Notes: generated by a model not told the origin, from the sequence alone. DNA of 64,000 bases from Heliocidaris tuberculata (GCA_025618425.1 CM046837.1:23653988-23717987), one strand, 5' to 3'. Counted from the stretch's first letter, positions 48,529 to 60,184 are shown. Numbers and translations: made by a program.

Positions 48529-48906
48529 TACTTACTTACTGCCCGTTATGCCTCCTGGCATGCAGGGCAGCAACGAAGGTCTTCCACTCCTGTCTGTTTC
48601 GGGCTGTTTTCTGGACACTTCCCCAGGATTCATACTTTAATTTCTTCCTCTACAGTTCGACGCCATGTGGTTCTAGGTCGCCCTCTCTTTCTTTTTTCCT
48701 TCTGGTGTCCAGTGCAGGGCTACTTTGGGGATGCTGTTTGACTCTTTTCTCAATAAATGACCAGTCCAGTTCCAGCGCCGTTTTGCAATGATATCATCCA
48801 TGCTATCTCGATGACATCTATTAAGTAGGTCTTGATTGGATATTTTGTTGGGCCAAAAAAGCCAACAAATTCTTCTTAGATTTTTTGTGTGGAAGACTGA
48901 AGAAGT
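48529..48906 (-). mobile_element. 5'-truncated LINE tail (non-LTR retrotransposon C-terminus)
   Basis: Minus-strand translation shows DDIIAKRRWNWTGHLLRK, then IPKVALHWTPEGKKKRGRPR and TWRRTVEEEI, the C-terminal pattern of RTE/CR1-type reverse transcriptases. A stop and frame change then precede a TAAG-repeat 3' tail. Flanking TTTAGTACT (48520) and TTTAGTGCT (48907) look like the target duplication. Only the last 120 or so codons remain. Confidence 0.82.
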
Positions 48907-49978
48907 TTTAGTGCTGAGTTAAAATTCTGGCGGCGCCTGCCCATTTTTCGCTCGCCGCCCAAAACACGCTCGGTGCCCGGGCGGTCGCCTAATCGAGCGA
49001 TTAAAGTAAAAAATCAAAGCCTCTAGATCAACGGTTGCTGAGCGGTCGCCGCCCGGTCGCCGCCAGGGAATCGGTGGGTCATCAGTCGGTCACTGCCCGG
49101 ACGCCGCGCAGAGAAGCTCCACCGATTTCGCCCAGTTTGACCTAAAATCGACCGGCGACCGATGGGAAATAGACAGAGCTGGGATTTTATAGCCCGCTCG
49201 AGTTCTCCAAAACTGTTGGGCGATGCCTTAATTCCAGCGGCGACCGGGGAGGCTACAAATCGGTCGGTCGCCGCTAGTTTGTGAAGCCCCATCGATGGCC
49301 GGTCGAATTTAGGTCAAAACTGGGCGAAATTGGGGGAGCTTCTCCGCGCGGCGTCCGGGCAGTGACCGACTTATGACTCACCGATTTCTGGACGGTCTCC
49401 CACCGGCCACTGGCCGATTTTCAAGAAATCGCCTGGTTGCCGGCCGGTGATCGGCGGCGACCGGGCGGCGACCGCTCGGCAGCTTTTGATCTGGCGGCTT
49501 CGATTTTTGACCGCTCGACAGCTACCGCTCGATTAGGTCGGTGCCCGGGCGGCGACGGCCGATTTCCCGTTGGTAGCCAGTCGACGTATTTTAGGTCAAA
49601 ACTTGGCAAAATTGGTGGAGCTTCTCCTTGCGGCGTCTGGGCAGTGACCGACTGATGACACACCGATGCCTGAGCGGTCTCCCACCGGCCACCGGCTGAT
49701 TTTGAACTCGCCGCCCGGTTACCAACTGATCTCCCAGTGGTGACCGGGCGGCGACCGCTCGGCAGCCTTTGTTCTAGCGGCTTCGATTTTGAACCTAAAT
49801 CGCTCGACGGCGACAGCTCGATTAGGTCGGTGCGTGGGCGGTCACCGCCCGGGCACCGAGCCTATTTTACAGGCGGCGAGTAAAAAGTGGGCAGGGGCTG
49901 CCAGAATTTTAACTCCGCGCTAAAACTTCAGCGGCGACCGAGCGATGCCCGGGCGGCCGCCACTCGGTGCCCGGGTGA

Positions 49979-50217
49979 AATAGACCTGTTCACAAAGTTA
50001 TTCAAATTTATGGATGTTCCTTTCCTGGGGACCTAGTAACGAGGTATTCCATTAACCCGTTATTAATGAATGAACTACAATACTTGGAATCCAGTTTGCA
50101 TACATTACTTGTTGCTATGTCTGAAAAACCTCCGAAAAGCTTTCAGGTTGTCAAGAACAAACTTTGTTTTAAAAGCATGCATAAAATTTGAATATGCTTC
50201 ACGGTGAACAGATCTAT
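49979..50217. mobile_element. MITE (AATAGACCTGTTCAC family), nested
   Basis: AATAGACCTGTTCAC at the left and GTGAACAGATCTATT at the right form 15-bp inverted ends. The 239-bp unit splits the right arm of the GC-rich foldback exactly where the left arm is continuous. A related copy lies at 51055. Confidence 0.75.
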
Positions 50218-50251
50218 TGGCTAAAAACTCGCGGCCCGGCCGTCGAGCAGG

Positions 50252-50386
50252 GGAGCGTTTCATGAAAGGATTTGTCGGATATTTTTTCCGACAAGTGTTA
50301 TAAGCTACTGAAATCCTTGCATCTGATTGGCTGAGAGCAAATTTGTCAGTAAAAATCACTGACAAAATGCTTGATGAAACGCTCCC
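50252..50386. mobile_element. 135-bp MITE (GGAGCGTTTCAT ends), nested
   Basis: GGAGCGTTTCATGAA at the left and its inverse near 50370-50386, with CAGG on both sides (50248-50251, 50387-50390) as a likely 4-bp target duplication. Internal TTTGTCGG/CCGACAAG pairs add a second hairpin. Confidence 0.75.
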
Positions 50387-50659
50387 CAGGCTAATTTTTG
50401 GGGTTGTGACCATAGTGCGTGATGAGTTAAAACATAATGGTTACCGAACGAGTGAAATCTCATCGTTGCCATTTTGTGTTTGATTGATTACAACTTCAAA
50501 AATTCACAACCCTCTTTTCCGTCTTTGATTATGATTTTTCATATGTTTCTCCAATAGACCAGTAATAATTATTGTTGAGTACTGAGTACTGAGTAGTGAG
50601 AAGGAAAGACTAGAATATCAAGCAATTTATCAAAACCTCCATCGCATCCCCCTGATCAT

Positions 50660-51010
50660 ACACAAAAAGTTTATACCGAAACTCGATAAAGAAACGTCGT
50701 ATAAAATTTTCATCGTATAGCCTACGGACCGTTCAGACCACAAGTTCAGTGGTTCAGACACATATCTCCACCGATTAGAAAAAACAGTTTTCCACTGCGC
50801 ATGTTGTTATGGTCGCCGCTAGCCCCTGCCCCCTGGTAAGGTCACCTTTCGCGCGCTCCCCGTCCAGTTATACCGTTCTATGGTCACCATACTTTCACAC
50901 ACATGGAAAGGTGATTCGTTATCGAGTTCTAGTACGAAACGATGCTCTGACCCTAGTAATTCGTTATACGACGTTTCTTTAGTCAACGTTCAGGTATAAA
51001 TTTTTTGTGT
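50660..51010. mobile_element. 351-bp MITE-like inverted-repeat element
   Basis: ACACAAAAAGTTTATACC and a following AAAGAAACGTCGTATAA at the left are matched in inverse at 50964-51010. The interior is unrelated and non-coding. No certain target duplication. Confidence 0.75.
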
Positions 51011-51054
51011 CTGAACACCCTGCATGTATACCAATACCATGCAATATCATGTGC

Positions 51055-51265
51055 AATAGACCTGTTTACTAATTTTATGCATACTCTTGACGACTCAAAA
51101 GCTTGCCAGAGGCTTGCCCAACATATAGCAACAACGAATGTATGCAAATATGTGTTCCATCCCTAGAGATGCCATTATGCGTATAGCAGGTGAACTAAAT
51201 AGTTGGTAACTAAGGGTTCTGGAGAAACATGCACAAATTGAAATACATTAGTAGACAGGTCTATT
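51055..51265. mobile_element. MITE, same end family as 49979-50217
   Basis: The ends are AATAGACCTGTT and CAGGTCTATT, with AGTAGACA just inside the right end mirroring TTTACTAA at the left. It shares its ends but little internal sequence with the nested copy about 1 kb upstream. Confidence 0.7.
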
Positions 51266-51266
51266 G

Positions 51267-52230
51267 TTCTGCTTTATCAATCAAAGCTAACTTGATATCA
51301 GATTTGTTTTTGTTTTTGTTTTTTGTTTTTTGCTGCTGCTGTCTGTTATACATATATATAGACCAGATGTGCAGCATCATTATAATTATTTTACAATAAT
51401 GCTTTCCTTATGTAATAATTTTGCAACATAACATATGTACCAAATATACAGGAACAGCATTTCAAATTATAGCCAACTCACAGACAGTAGCACGCGTTGT
51501 TCCAGCCATTTTGAGGAGTCGCTGGTGTCATGGGGGGGGGGGGGGGGGGCGCCGTGATGAGGATTAAATACGAGAGAACAAGGCCATCGAATGAGGGGTT
51601 GGGGTTGTGAGGGGAATATCAATTATCCATCTTCTATTCACGATCACACCCCCTCTCCCCCGCCCCTCCCTCTCTCTCTCATTCTCTCTCTCTCACACAC
51701 ATTGATTTGTGGGGAACTGTATTGTTTTCTCCTTTTGTATTTTGTGCCCCAAAAGCATGACCGAATAAAGGCCATCATTGTACTCTTTTGTTCTCTGTAC
51801 CCCACAAGTGAATCTATTTTTTTTCTCTGATCTTTATTTTGATTCCACTCAATGATTATACATAAATCATAATTCAACATTTCAATGAAAGTACATGCAT
51901 ATGACAAATAAAACACATTATCGTGTAACATTTTCTATAAATGAATAACTGAAATTTCCAAAATTTAAAGAAAACATTGAATTGAATCTTTTCATAAAAT
52001 AGCCCCCCCCATGAACAAGGGAAACAATACACATGTATATACATGTATACATGTATGTATAATAAAAATAATCTTCATTGCAAAATGGCATTGACTTATA
52101 CAGATCGACTTATCCTAAATTAGGCCTACATAATTATAGGCCTACAATGAGTCAGAAAAAAAGAATGAAATCAATCAATAAAAACAAATTATACCCCTCC
52201 CAAAACAAAACATTACCAAAGCCCCCCCCC
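51267..52230. other. Intergenic stretch
   Basis: A 17-base G run at 51533-51549, a CT/CA tract near 51668-51702 and nothing else recognised. Confidence 0.5.
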
Positions 52231-52247
52231 CACACACACACACCCTC

Positions 52248-52312
<65 letters not shown>
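52231..52312. repeat. (CA)n(CT)n(CA)n microsatellite
   Basis: CA at 52231-52243, CT at 52251-52282 and CA at 52282-52312. It lies just beyond the 3' end of the minus-strand LINE and may have grown from that element's tail. Confidence 0.95.
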
Positions 52313-52315
<3 letters not shown>

Positions 52316-52329
52316 CAACACAATTACAG

Positions 52330-54299
52330 TAAGGTTACCCGTTCACACTCATATTTACCTTTAATTCTTTCCATTTTTGTAGGTGTACTGACAACCTACC
52401 CGTTTTCGTAGCTAATTCCTTTTCTTCCTCTATAAAATCCGTAATAATTTTCTGTATCTTGATACAGGAAGTTAAATGACCTTCTGCCCTTGATTATTGT
52501 ATATTTCACCCAAATTATGATGGTATTCACACACTTAATTCTTTTTGAGTTGCCCGATAATCCTAAAACTACATCTCGCCACTTCATATCCCTTAATTCA
52601 ACTGAATCAAAGTGTTCAGTAGTAAATTGCCATAACACTTTTACCTTCCCACTATTGGAAAATAAGTGTCAGTAGGTTTCTTTGTTTTTTTTTGCAGAAT
52701 GAACAGAAATCGTCCTCAACAAAACCAAACTTCATTAGCTGTACTTTTGTGTATATGACTCCGTGTAATTGCATGAACTGAAATTCTCTCTGTTTTCTGA
52801 TAAGTGTTGTGCATCTTGCTGTTACGAAAAGATCACTTATTTTTTTATCCGTTAAGTCAAATGTGCTACTATACAATCCTTTACTTGCAAGTTGTATGAT
52901 TCACATAAATCTTTGACAAAACAGTCATATATTTTCTTTGATTTCGTAGGCTGAAACATTGTTATCTGACCAGAAATATTTAGGTTCATATCAAAATCAA
53001 ACAAATCAACTTGCTGAAATTTAACAGAGGGGGTGGCGTTCTTCCAACTAGTGGGTATAACATGTGCAATTTCGATAATCTGAAGCAATTGATTCGCATT
53101 TAACCCAATATTTTGGAAATGGGCCACAGGTTTTAAATGACCGTTATCAAAAAAATGGTTTACATGGTATATGCCTTTATCAAATAAATCTTTATCAAAA
53201 ATCATTTTACCTTTCATACAAATATTTCTGTTATTAAATATCATAGGATTCACTTCATTTTCAGAGTAGGCCTATCTGCATTTTCCCATATCCTGCCAAG
53301 CCTTCAGCATTTCTAAATAAAATGGAGGTATTTTCAGTGTTAATTTGGACTATCGTAGTGACATAAAAAACAAAAATCTCCCCCTGCGGTTCGAAGACAG
53401 TAATCAAAGCACAGTTTCCATCCAGAATTCTTTTCTCCATATAATAAATGTTTTAACCACATTATACATTGTGTCTTAACAAAAAGTCTAACTAAAATTC
53501 ATCACTCTCAACCCCCGTAAGCGTAGTCCTGATAATTTCCTTTTTATAGGTCTTTTCCTGCCCATAAAAATTCAAAAATTATTTTTTCCCCCTCATTAAG
53601 CAACCACTGAGGGACTACTATAAGAGATGAGAAATAGTTCAACATTGACAGTGCATATGTTTTTAACAAGTGTATCTTACTCATAAGTGTTCTTTTCACC
53701 ACCCTAATAGCCTTTTTATTTTACTAAGTATCTCTTTGTAATTCAAATCTTCTTTTATTCTAACATCTACTGAAAAATGAATACCCAATATTTTAACTTG
53801 CTGAACTAGGTTTCCAAACAAAGATATATGAGGTCTATCATTATCCTTGCCCATCCACAAAAAAAGTTTGTTTTTCCTTTATTGATTTTAAGACCGCCGA
53901 CTTTCCTGAATTCTTCGAAAAGATATTGTAGCCTATTAATTGAATTAGTATCTTTCACAAAAAGGGAAATATCATCTGCATACAAAATTTGTTTTATTTC
54001 ATTTTTTTTTCAAACTGAACTCCCTTTACGGCATTATCTTTCCTTATTTCAAGAGCTAAAGTTTCGATAGGTAATAGAAACAAGTATGGCGACAATGGAT
54101 CTTCCTGTCTTACTCCTCGCTTCAAGTTAAAGTATCCCGTGGAATATCACCCATTCTTTATACAACAAGTAATATCTGTGTAAAGCACCTTGATCCATGA
54201 ACGAAACGTATTACCAAATCCAAATAATTCTAGGATATCAAATAAAAAAATCATGAGAAACCGAGTCAAATGGCTTTTCAAAGTCCACTGTGACTAAAA
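52330..54299 (-). pseudogene. Decayed L1/Tx1-like LINE, 3' half (RT and C-terminal domain)
   Basis: The minus strand, from 54299 down, shows VDFEK...FDSVSHDF, LKRGVRQ.DPLSPYLFLL and then LYADDISLF (the RT aspartates) with LKINKGKT following. Further down, 53253-52852 and 52876-52396 give the GK.IFDKDLFDKGIYHVN region and an FGFVEDDFCSFC Cys motif like the C-terminus of L1-clade proteins. Stops and frame changes break it in several places. The 5' half is absent; the RT begins abruptly at a CA/CT microsatellite. Confidence 0.85.
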
Positions 54300-54300
54300 A

Positions 54301-54403
54301 TACACACACACACACACACACACACACCCACACCCACACACCCACACACATGCATACACACACTCTCTCTCTCTCTCACTATCTCTCTCTCTCTCTCTCT
54401 CTA
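54301..54403. repeat. (CA)n/(CT)n microsatellite at the LINE break point
   Basis: Compound repeat abutting the truncated RT of the minus-strand LINE. Confidence 0.93.
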
Positions 54404-55534
54404 GTGATCTATTTCCCCTCTCCTTGTTTTTTTGTTGTTTTGTTTTGTTTTTTGCTTTTCGATTAGAGGAAATTCCCCCATGCCCCCATACACACGGCAC
54501 TGATTTTCTATACCATAGTAACGCCCTACAGATTTGAAACTTTTCTGAAATAGTTTTACTAGCCCCATAAATGAATGCATATTTCCAATATAAGATCCTG
54601 CCTGCTCAGAAATGGGTTCATAATTCGCCCTTCGAGACACGTCTTGTTCTCCCTCGTCTTTCGTCTACCAGAACAGTCAAGTTCAAATTCAATTTCTCTC
54701 GTATTGACTGAAAATTCCAATAGGGAAATTCATATGTAAACCATACGGAACAACAACAATAAAAAAGAAAGTCTGTAACGTTTTTACATAATATAATCAA
54801 ATCAACATGATCAATATATATAATGATCTATCATCCAACAATCATTGACAATAGAATGATGTATCAATATAAACTGTTAACGGAGGCAATGACCAGAAAT
54901 CTGCAACCCTGGTGTCAAGATTAAGATCGTTGCTCCCTCTCCACCTCCTCCTTTAGTATAATGTACATAATACACTTCATAAAAAAGAATTATTACAATG
55001 TATCACGAAATTACCCTCTTTCTGCTTCAAAGGAAGTGGTATTAATATTAATGGCATTAAGACATGTGTATCTCCATAAAATTAAAACTCCAAGACATTT
55101 CGCAAAATATTAGTGATTCCAAGAATAATGTCTGATACAATTTTCCCTTTTCGTTACAATAACAAGTAACTATTGTTTCGTCTCATAGAACAATTTTTAA
55201 ATAAAAATGAGATGTTCAAAATGAGCGAAGTGCCCAAATGGCGTCGGCTCGATCCACACAGGGGCGTCGATCTTTTTGATAAAACACGAACTCCCTTAGC
55301 TCCCATCTTGACCTGACTGAGATACATGTATTAATGGTATTGTTTAAATGAACCTGCATGTAGAAATAATCTATTGTTTGAGCTCTATATATAGAGGCCT
55401 CACCATAGGGAGGTCTACCGTCTCGGTACCTATAAGAGACCTAGTGCTGACTACAGAACTGTCCTGTTTACTATAATTTTAAATTCATTTTGACACTAAT
55501 AGCGTTCATCGGTGACTTGCATTCATCTGATGGC
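54404..55534. other. Intergenic stretch
   Basis: AT-rich. No gene, RNA or clear repeat is recognised. Confidence 0.5.
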
Positions 55535-55989
55535 CAAAAATAACCTCTGGCCGCAAGATGAAGCATTCGAAAGGGACTCCTGCGAAACTGTGTCATGGCA
55601 GCCATCAGCTTTAGGAAACGCCATGACCTCTTTACTCGACATCAAGGGATGTTGGTGTCATGGAAGCGAGTTTTTTGTGCAACGGCACTTCCTCTTTAAT
55701 GCACATCAAAAGATGTGGGTGTCATTGAAACGAGTTTTAGGTAATGAAACGCCCACGCATTACTCGACATCAAGGATGCAGATGTCATGGAAACGCATTT
55801 CCGGGAATGGTGACCCTCTTTATTTGATATCAAGGAGTGTGGGTGTCATGGTAATGAGCTTTAATATGTAAAGCCTTTCCCCTTTTAAATGACATCAATG
55901 GATGTGAGTGTCATGGCAACGGGTTTAGGCACCGGAACTCCTTCTTTACTGGATAGGCCTACTAATGTTTTTTTGGTAGTTTTTTCTTT

Positions 55990-56028
<39 letters not shown>

Positions 56029-56610
56029 ATGTACCCTAACACATAAGGGCACCCTCGCCCCAAGCTTTTACTTATAGAGGTGTGTCCTCCAACTATGTAT
56101 GTACCACATAAGTGTATATTTTGTCATATTATTGTTAAAAATACATGTCCATTATTTTGTTCATTTTTATTACTCTTTATACTTATATCGGAAAGTTGGA
56201 AATAAATGTCTTGAAACTGAAAAAAAAGAATTTAATGGATGTGAGTGTCATGGCAACGAGTCTCCTAGGCAACGGCACTCCCTTTTTACTGGACATCAAG
56301 GGATGTGGGTGTCATGGTAACGAACTTTAAACAACGACACGATATGTGGATGACGTCATGGCAATGAGTCTTATGTAACGCCACGCCCACTTCACCTGAC
56401 ATCAAGGGATGTGGATGTCATGTCAACTATAGTTTACGCAACGACACGCCCTCTTTAAACGACGTCCAGGGATGTTGGGTCTTGTCAAGAAGCTTAAAGT
56501 CATCCCCTCCCTACTGGACATCGAGGGATTTTGTTGCGAGGGTGACAAGGGTTGGGCAACGATATGCCCCTCTAATCGACATCACATGTCACATGATGTG
56601 ATGAAGACTT
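55535..56610. repeat. Satellite-like array of ~65-bp units
   Basis: At least 12 degenerate units of the form GACATCAAGGGATGTGGGTG, then TCATGGCAACGAGTTT, then a variable part ending CTCTTTACT. The TGTCATGG anchor recurs at about 55654, 55719, 55787, 55847, 55911, 56246 and 56311, a spacing of 60-68 bp. GACATC and GGTGTC within each unit can pair. Translated frames read DIKGCGCHGNE-like, but unit lengths are not multiples of three, so coding is unlikely. The array is split by an insertion at 55955-56235. Confidence 0.88.
55955..56235 (+). mobile_element. Poly(A)-tailed insertion inside the satellite
   Basis: The satellite stops and resumes at TGGAT (55950-55954 and 56236-56240), a probable 5-bp target duplication. 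The insert holds a (TA)n tract at 55995-56022 and ends with AATAAA (56201-56206) and an A-rich tail at about 56220-56230, as expected for a retroposed sequence. The source family is unknown. Confidence 0.6.
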
Positions 56611-56892
56611 CAGGCACCGGGCAGTGGCTTGATGTTTCTAATGTCGCCATGGTGGTGACAAAATCAGATTCTGTATGAATCGAAAAAAAATTAAAGAAGG
56701 AAAGAGATTATTCTTTCCATCATCTTATTATTTATAACTTTTGGTCATTTCCCCCCTCTGTTTATCAGTTTCCTCTTCTTCTTTAACTATGTTAACATTT
56801 CAAAGTGGACATCTCTCATTTTATTATTTTTTTTAATCTGATCATTTTATCCATCTTCCCTCGGACCTTATAGGGCCAACGGATGTGTCCAG

Positions 56893-57353
56893 TGGCGGAT
56901 CCAGGGGGAGGGGGCGGGGCGCGTCCCCCCTCCCCTGGGACCCCAAAAGGGCCCCAAAAATGCTGAGGAACCGTTGTATACAATTCATATTGTTAACAAT
57001 ATTTGTTTAAATATTAAACCTGTTGTATAAGTTTTAAACAACCTTTTAAACAGCGTTTTTATACTGTGTATTTGTCCGATTTTCCTCAACTTTTTTGATC
57101 TGTACTTTGTCTGATTTTTCTGCTTCTATTGTACACAGTGGAGGATCCAGGGGGGGGGGGCTCCTCCCCTGGGACCAAAAAGGGGGCCCAAGAAATGCTG
57201 AAGACCTTTTTTTTTCTTTTTTTCTTGTCAGAGATTTTTTTGAGTTAAAAAGAGGCCCAAAGATGCTGAGGACTTTTTTTTTTTTTTTTTTTTTTTTTTG
57301 TTTGTCAGAAAATTTTGTAAATATTGAGCCCCCTCCATCCTGGATCCGCCACT
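56893..57353. mobile_element. Short repeat(s) of the GTGGCGGATCCAGG type, inverted pair
   Basis: GTGGCGGATCCAGG at 56893 recurs as GTGGAGGATCCAGG at 57138. The block ends with the inverse CCTGGATCCGCCAC at about 57340-57353. Each start leads into GGGACC..AAAAGGGGCCC..AAATGCTGA text, then T-rich sequence. Similar ends are scattered through the window (for example near 26170, 44095 and 39300), so this is an abundant short family. Confidence 0.7.
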
Positions 57354-57362
57354 TGGTGTGTC

Positions 57363-57405
57363 CCACTGATCTCTACGGAAAAAAAAAATCCGTAGAGATC
57401 AGCGG
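57363..57405. repeat. 17-bp hairpin (CCACTGATCTCTACGGA)
   Basis: The arms pair with one mismatch around an A-rich 9-base loop. The same arm word occurs once more near 44621. Confidence 0.85.
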
Positions 57406-57409
57406 TGTG

Positions 57410-59585
57410 TCCCTAACATTAACTACCAGTGCCATGTTATCAAATCACTGCAAACTCTGGTTAGACTAATATGTAAACGTGCTCTATAACACTGTATAGG
57501 CTTATTATTCTGTTCGTTATAAGGAAAATCCGTGATATCTAGAAACGTCGGTCCGGATCGTGATATTGAGTTGTAGGTTATTGTTGAACGAATGGAACGA
57601 AACAGGATATAAAATGAACAGTGATATTGTTTTCAATAAACAAATTGGGTCGGGTCGAGAATTTTGGAAAAAAGATAGGGAAACAGTTCCGAAAATTACA
57701 CAATTAAGGGGGGGGGGGTTCTTGTGTGTGTGAGTGTGTGTGTGTGTGTGTTGTGTACTTAAGGTAGCCGAGGGCGTAAGCAAATTGGGTTTCAAAAGAG
57801 GACACGGACTGTTGTGTCCCCCCCCCCCCCCTCTATCCGCCAAAGATTACAACAAAAGCAGTCTCCCTCCCCCAAACAAACCTTGGGTTTCAATCATTTG
57901 CGGTGTCTGTCGTTCCGTTCTCGACCCTTCCGAATCGTACGTGCTCGTTTTTGGATGGACTTTGTTGGGTTTGAATCGAGATAGGCGAAAGATTTGCCGC
58001 ACTTTGGTCGGGGCCGAGATTCGTGTTAGCAGAAAAACGACGGGGTCGAGAGAGTGATTGGCTAGAAGCATCCTGTGTGTCAGAAGGTCGCTCCACAGCA
58101 TCGTCCTAGTACCAATTCGCGTGTACGTGATAAATAACTGAAAGCAAACAATATGCGGTAAATTAGAAAGACGAGTCGATATCAATTTTCAAAGGCACTA
58201 GTCAAAGACAGTGACAACGCGTGGGCCCAGTCACAGGAGGGCGGGGGTGGGGAGGGGGCGGGGTCAATGGTCTTACGAGTTGACGAAATGCAAGTGGATG
58301 AGAAGTATCTTGTTTATTCTTCTCTTTCTTTCTTTTTTTCTCCCCCTCTTTTTCTTCCCTTTTTTGTTGTTGCAATCGATGGTGGTAGGGCAATTGCCCC
58401 CCTGGACCATCCTCTCTAGGAAAGGAAGTATGATTGGCAATTTCCAAGCTTATGGTATTAGTAAAATAAACTTCCAGGCAGGATAATGTTCAAAATAACA
58501 TCGTTTTTGTTTATGGTGGTTATTTTGACCAGGATTTTGATGGGACATTATCTACAAACCGAATTATTAGCCAAAACAAAAAAAAAAAAAAAAAAAAAAA
58601 GAAGGGTCAGTGTTTTTTGACCAAAATCCTGGTGGGAATCTTGATAACCCATCAACCATATTAGTTTGAAATTGAATAATCTTCTTTTTTTTGTTCTTTT
58701 ATAACAAACAAATACTACAATATAATGTTTACATTTATATATGACAGAGATACTGCACTGTATCGTGTATATAAGAGCAATCAAACCGTAAAGACGATGT
58801 TTAAAGGGCAACCAAACTTTAGTTTGATGAAGAAAATTATATATGCTCGAAAGATAAAAGATCACCTAATTTACATAAATCTCAAATTGGTAATTTAGAA
58901 AGTTGACTGTGACGTATTCAGGGACATCTTTTTCGTTTGTTGCGTATTAAAATAACACGATTTTTCATTTATCTCCCACGCAAATTTTTCGTGGGGGATG
59001 GGGGGGGGGGGGGGGAAGCTGTACTCAAGGAATATCATGGATGGCATGTTGTTAAAATATTCATCCAATAAAAAGAAAGTCTCCTCTGCTTAGTAGCTAC
59101 GTATTTTTCAAATAGGACCAATTTTGACAACAAAACATGATTTCTTTTTTTTACTTTTAAAATATTGTGTTGTTTTGTTTTGTTTTTGCTTTATTTGAAA
59201 AAAGAATACAAAAAAAAAAAATCATTTTTTTTTGCAATCCAACCGATAATCTGTGCTTTTATTTTCACTGACATCTAATCATGGCTGTTCACAACTTCGA
59301 ATGAAAGGTCCAGATCCGGGTTCAATTGTCTGGAATTTACTGTTATGCATGCATCCCGGTAAATTTCATCATTATTTTTATGTCTTCCTGTATAATACAA
59401 ACCATTAATTGAGCCCCCCCCCCCTTTATCAAAGCAAATAATACCATACAGTGTCACACAGGGGTAGCAAGGGTCCAGACATGGAGGGGGCGCCGGCATC
59501 ATGGATAGGAGGTTATTGAGGGTCGTGTAAGAATGGGGGGTGGGGGCGTAGTGTCTTCTTTCCCTTTCCTCTATATATGTTTTTA
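57410..59585. other. Intergenic stretch
   Basis: A (GT)n tract at 57724-57752, a C14 run at 57818-57831, a G16 run at 59000-59015, and a short CCAGGATTTT/AAAATCCTGG inverted pair around an A tract at 58532-58632. No gene recognised. Confidence 0.5.
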
Positions 59586-59610
59586 TTCTTTCAGTCTTTT
59601 TTCGACATTT

Positions 59611-60159
59611 TGGGGCGCGATGGCTCAGTGGTAGAGCAGTGGTCTAGTAACTGGGAGTACCCGTATTCGAAGCCAAGTGGATGCGCCAGTGCCCTTTGGT
59701 AAGGCATTAATCCTCATTACCGAGTCCCTCAGAGAGGACTTAAAGTGACATTAAACTGGCAGAACTTGAACAGCACCATCTTACAGTGATTGCTAAATTA
59801 AGATTATAATTTGAAAGATTATAATTTGAAATTATATTGCTTTGCATTTGTTTTGAATTTTTGACAGCTTGTTTGAATAATAGGCAAATTTCATATTTCT
59901 ATTATTTTTGACTGGACACCGTGGAAAAGTGTGTGTAGGTACATTCTAAGCTTTTACAGACTAGAATGGGGCATGATGAGAAAATGAGAGGCAGAGACAC
60001 TTATCAAATCCTGTTGAAAGATGGCGCTATTTCGGAGCTCCAGTTTACTGTCACTTTAAAGTCGTTATTCCCGTTGCTTACTTACAAGCATACACATGCT
60101 TTCTTATAGCAGTCAGGTAAAACAAACCATAGAACCATCAAACTACCTTTCTTCTTTCT
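59611..60159 (+). mobile_element. tRNA-derived SINE, interrupted by a MITE
   Basis: The head (59612-59685) has a pol III A box (TGGCTCAGTGGTAGAGC, 59621 on) and B box (GTATTCGAAGCC, 59663-59674). The body has GTGCCCTTTGGTAAGGCATT, a motif shared by many animal SINEs. It resumes after the nested MITE at 60056 and ends in A-rich then CTTT-rich sequence. A 25-bp target duplication with one mismatch flanks it (59586-59610 and 60160-60184), firmly fixing both ends. Confidence 0.9.
59744..60055. mobile_element. 312-bp TTAA-flanked MITE (piggyBac-like) inside the SINE
   Basis: AGTGACATTAAACTGG at the left and CCAGTTTACTGTCACT at the right are inverted ends with one indel. TTAA borders both sides (59740-59743, 60056-60059). 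The SINE reads through when the element and one TTAA are ignored. The TTAA target points to piggyBac-type mobilisation; no transposase is encoded. Confidence 0.85.
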
Positions 60160-60184
60160 TTCTTTCATTCTTTTTTCGACATTT

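Larger units (their letters stand above)
48390..50412. mobile_element. 2-kb GC-rich foldback element, TA-flanked, with three nested insertions
   Basis: The left end TGGTCACAACCCCGAAAAAT (48390) is matched by the reverse complement ending at 50412, with TA directly outside each end (48388-48389, 50413-50414). The arms are GC-rich with many GGCGACCG and CCCGGGCGG words. A block of about 280 bp (GGTCAAAACTGGGCGAAATT...CAGTGACCGAC) occurs in tandem at about 49310 and 49591 and inverted at about 49085-49150. The arms are interrupted by a LINE tail (48529-48906), a MITE (49979-50217) and a smaller MITE (50252-50386); pairing resumes on the far side of each. No transposase is seen. Confidence 0.85.

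Noticed and set aside
55512..55871. 119-codon frame across the 65-bp satellite
   Set aside because: Unit lengths vary by non-multiples of three, so the repeated peptide is not kept in frame; no family match.
59612..59685. tRNA gene
   Set aside because: Has A and B boxes but the body continues into a SINE tail and is flanked by a 25-bp target duplication, so it is a retroposed SINE head and not a functional tRNA.
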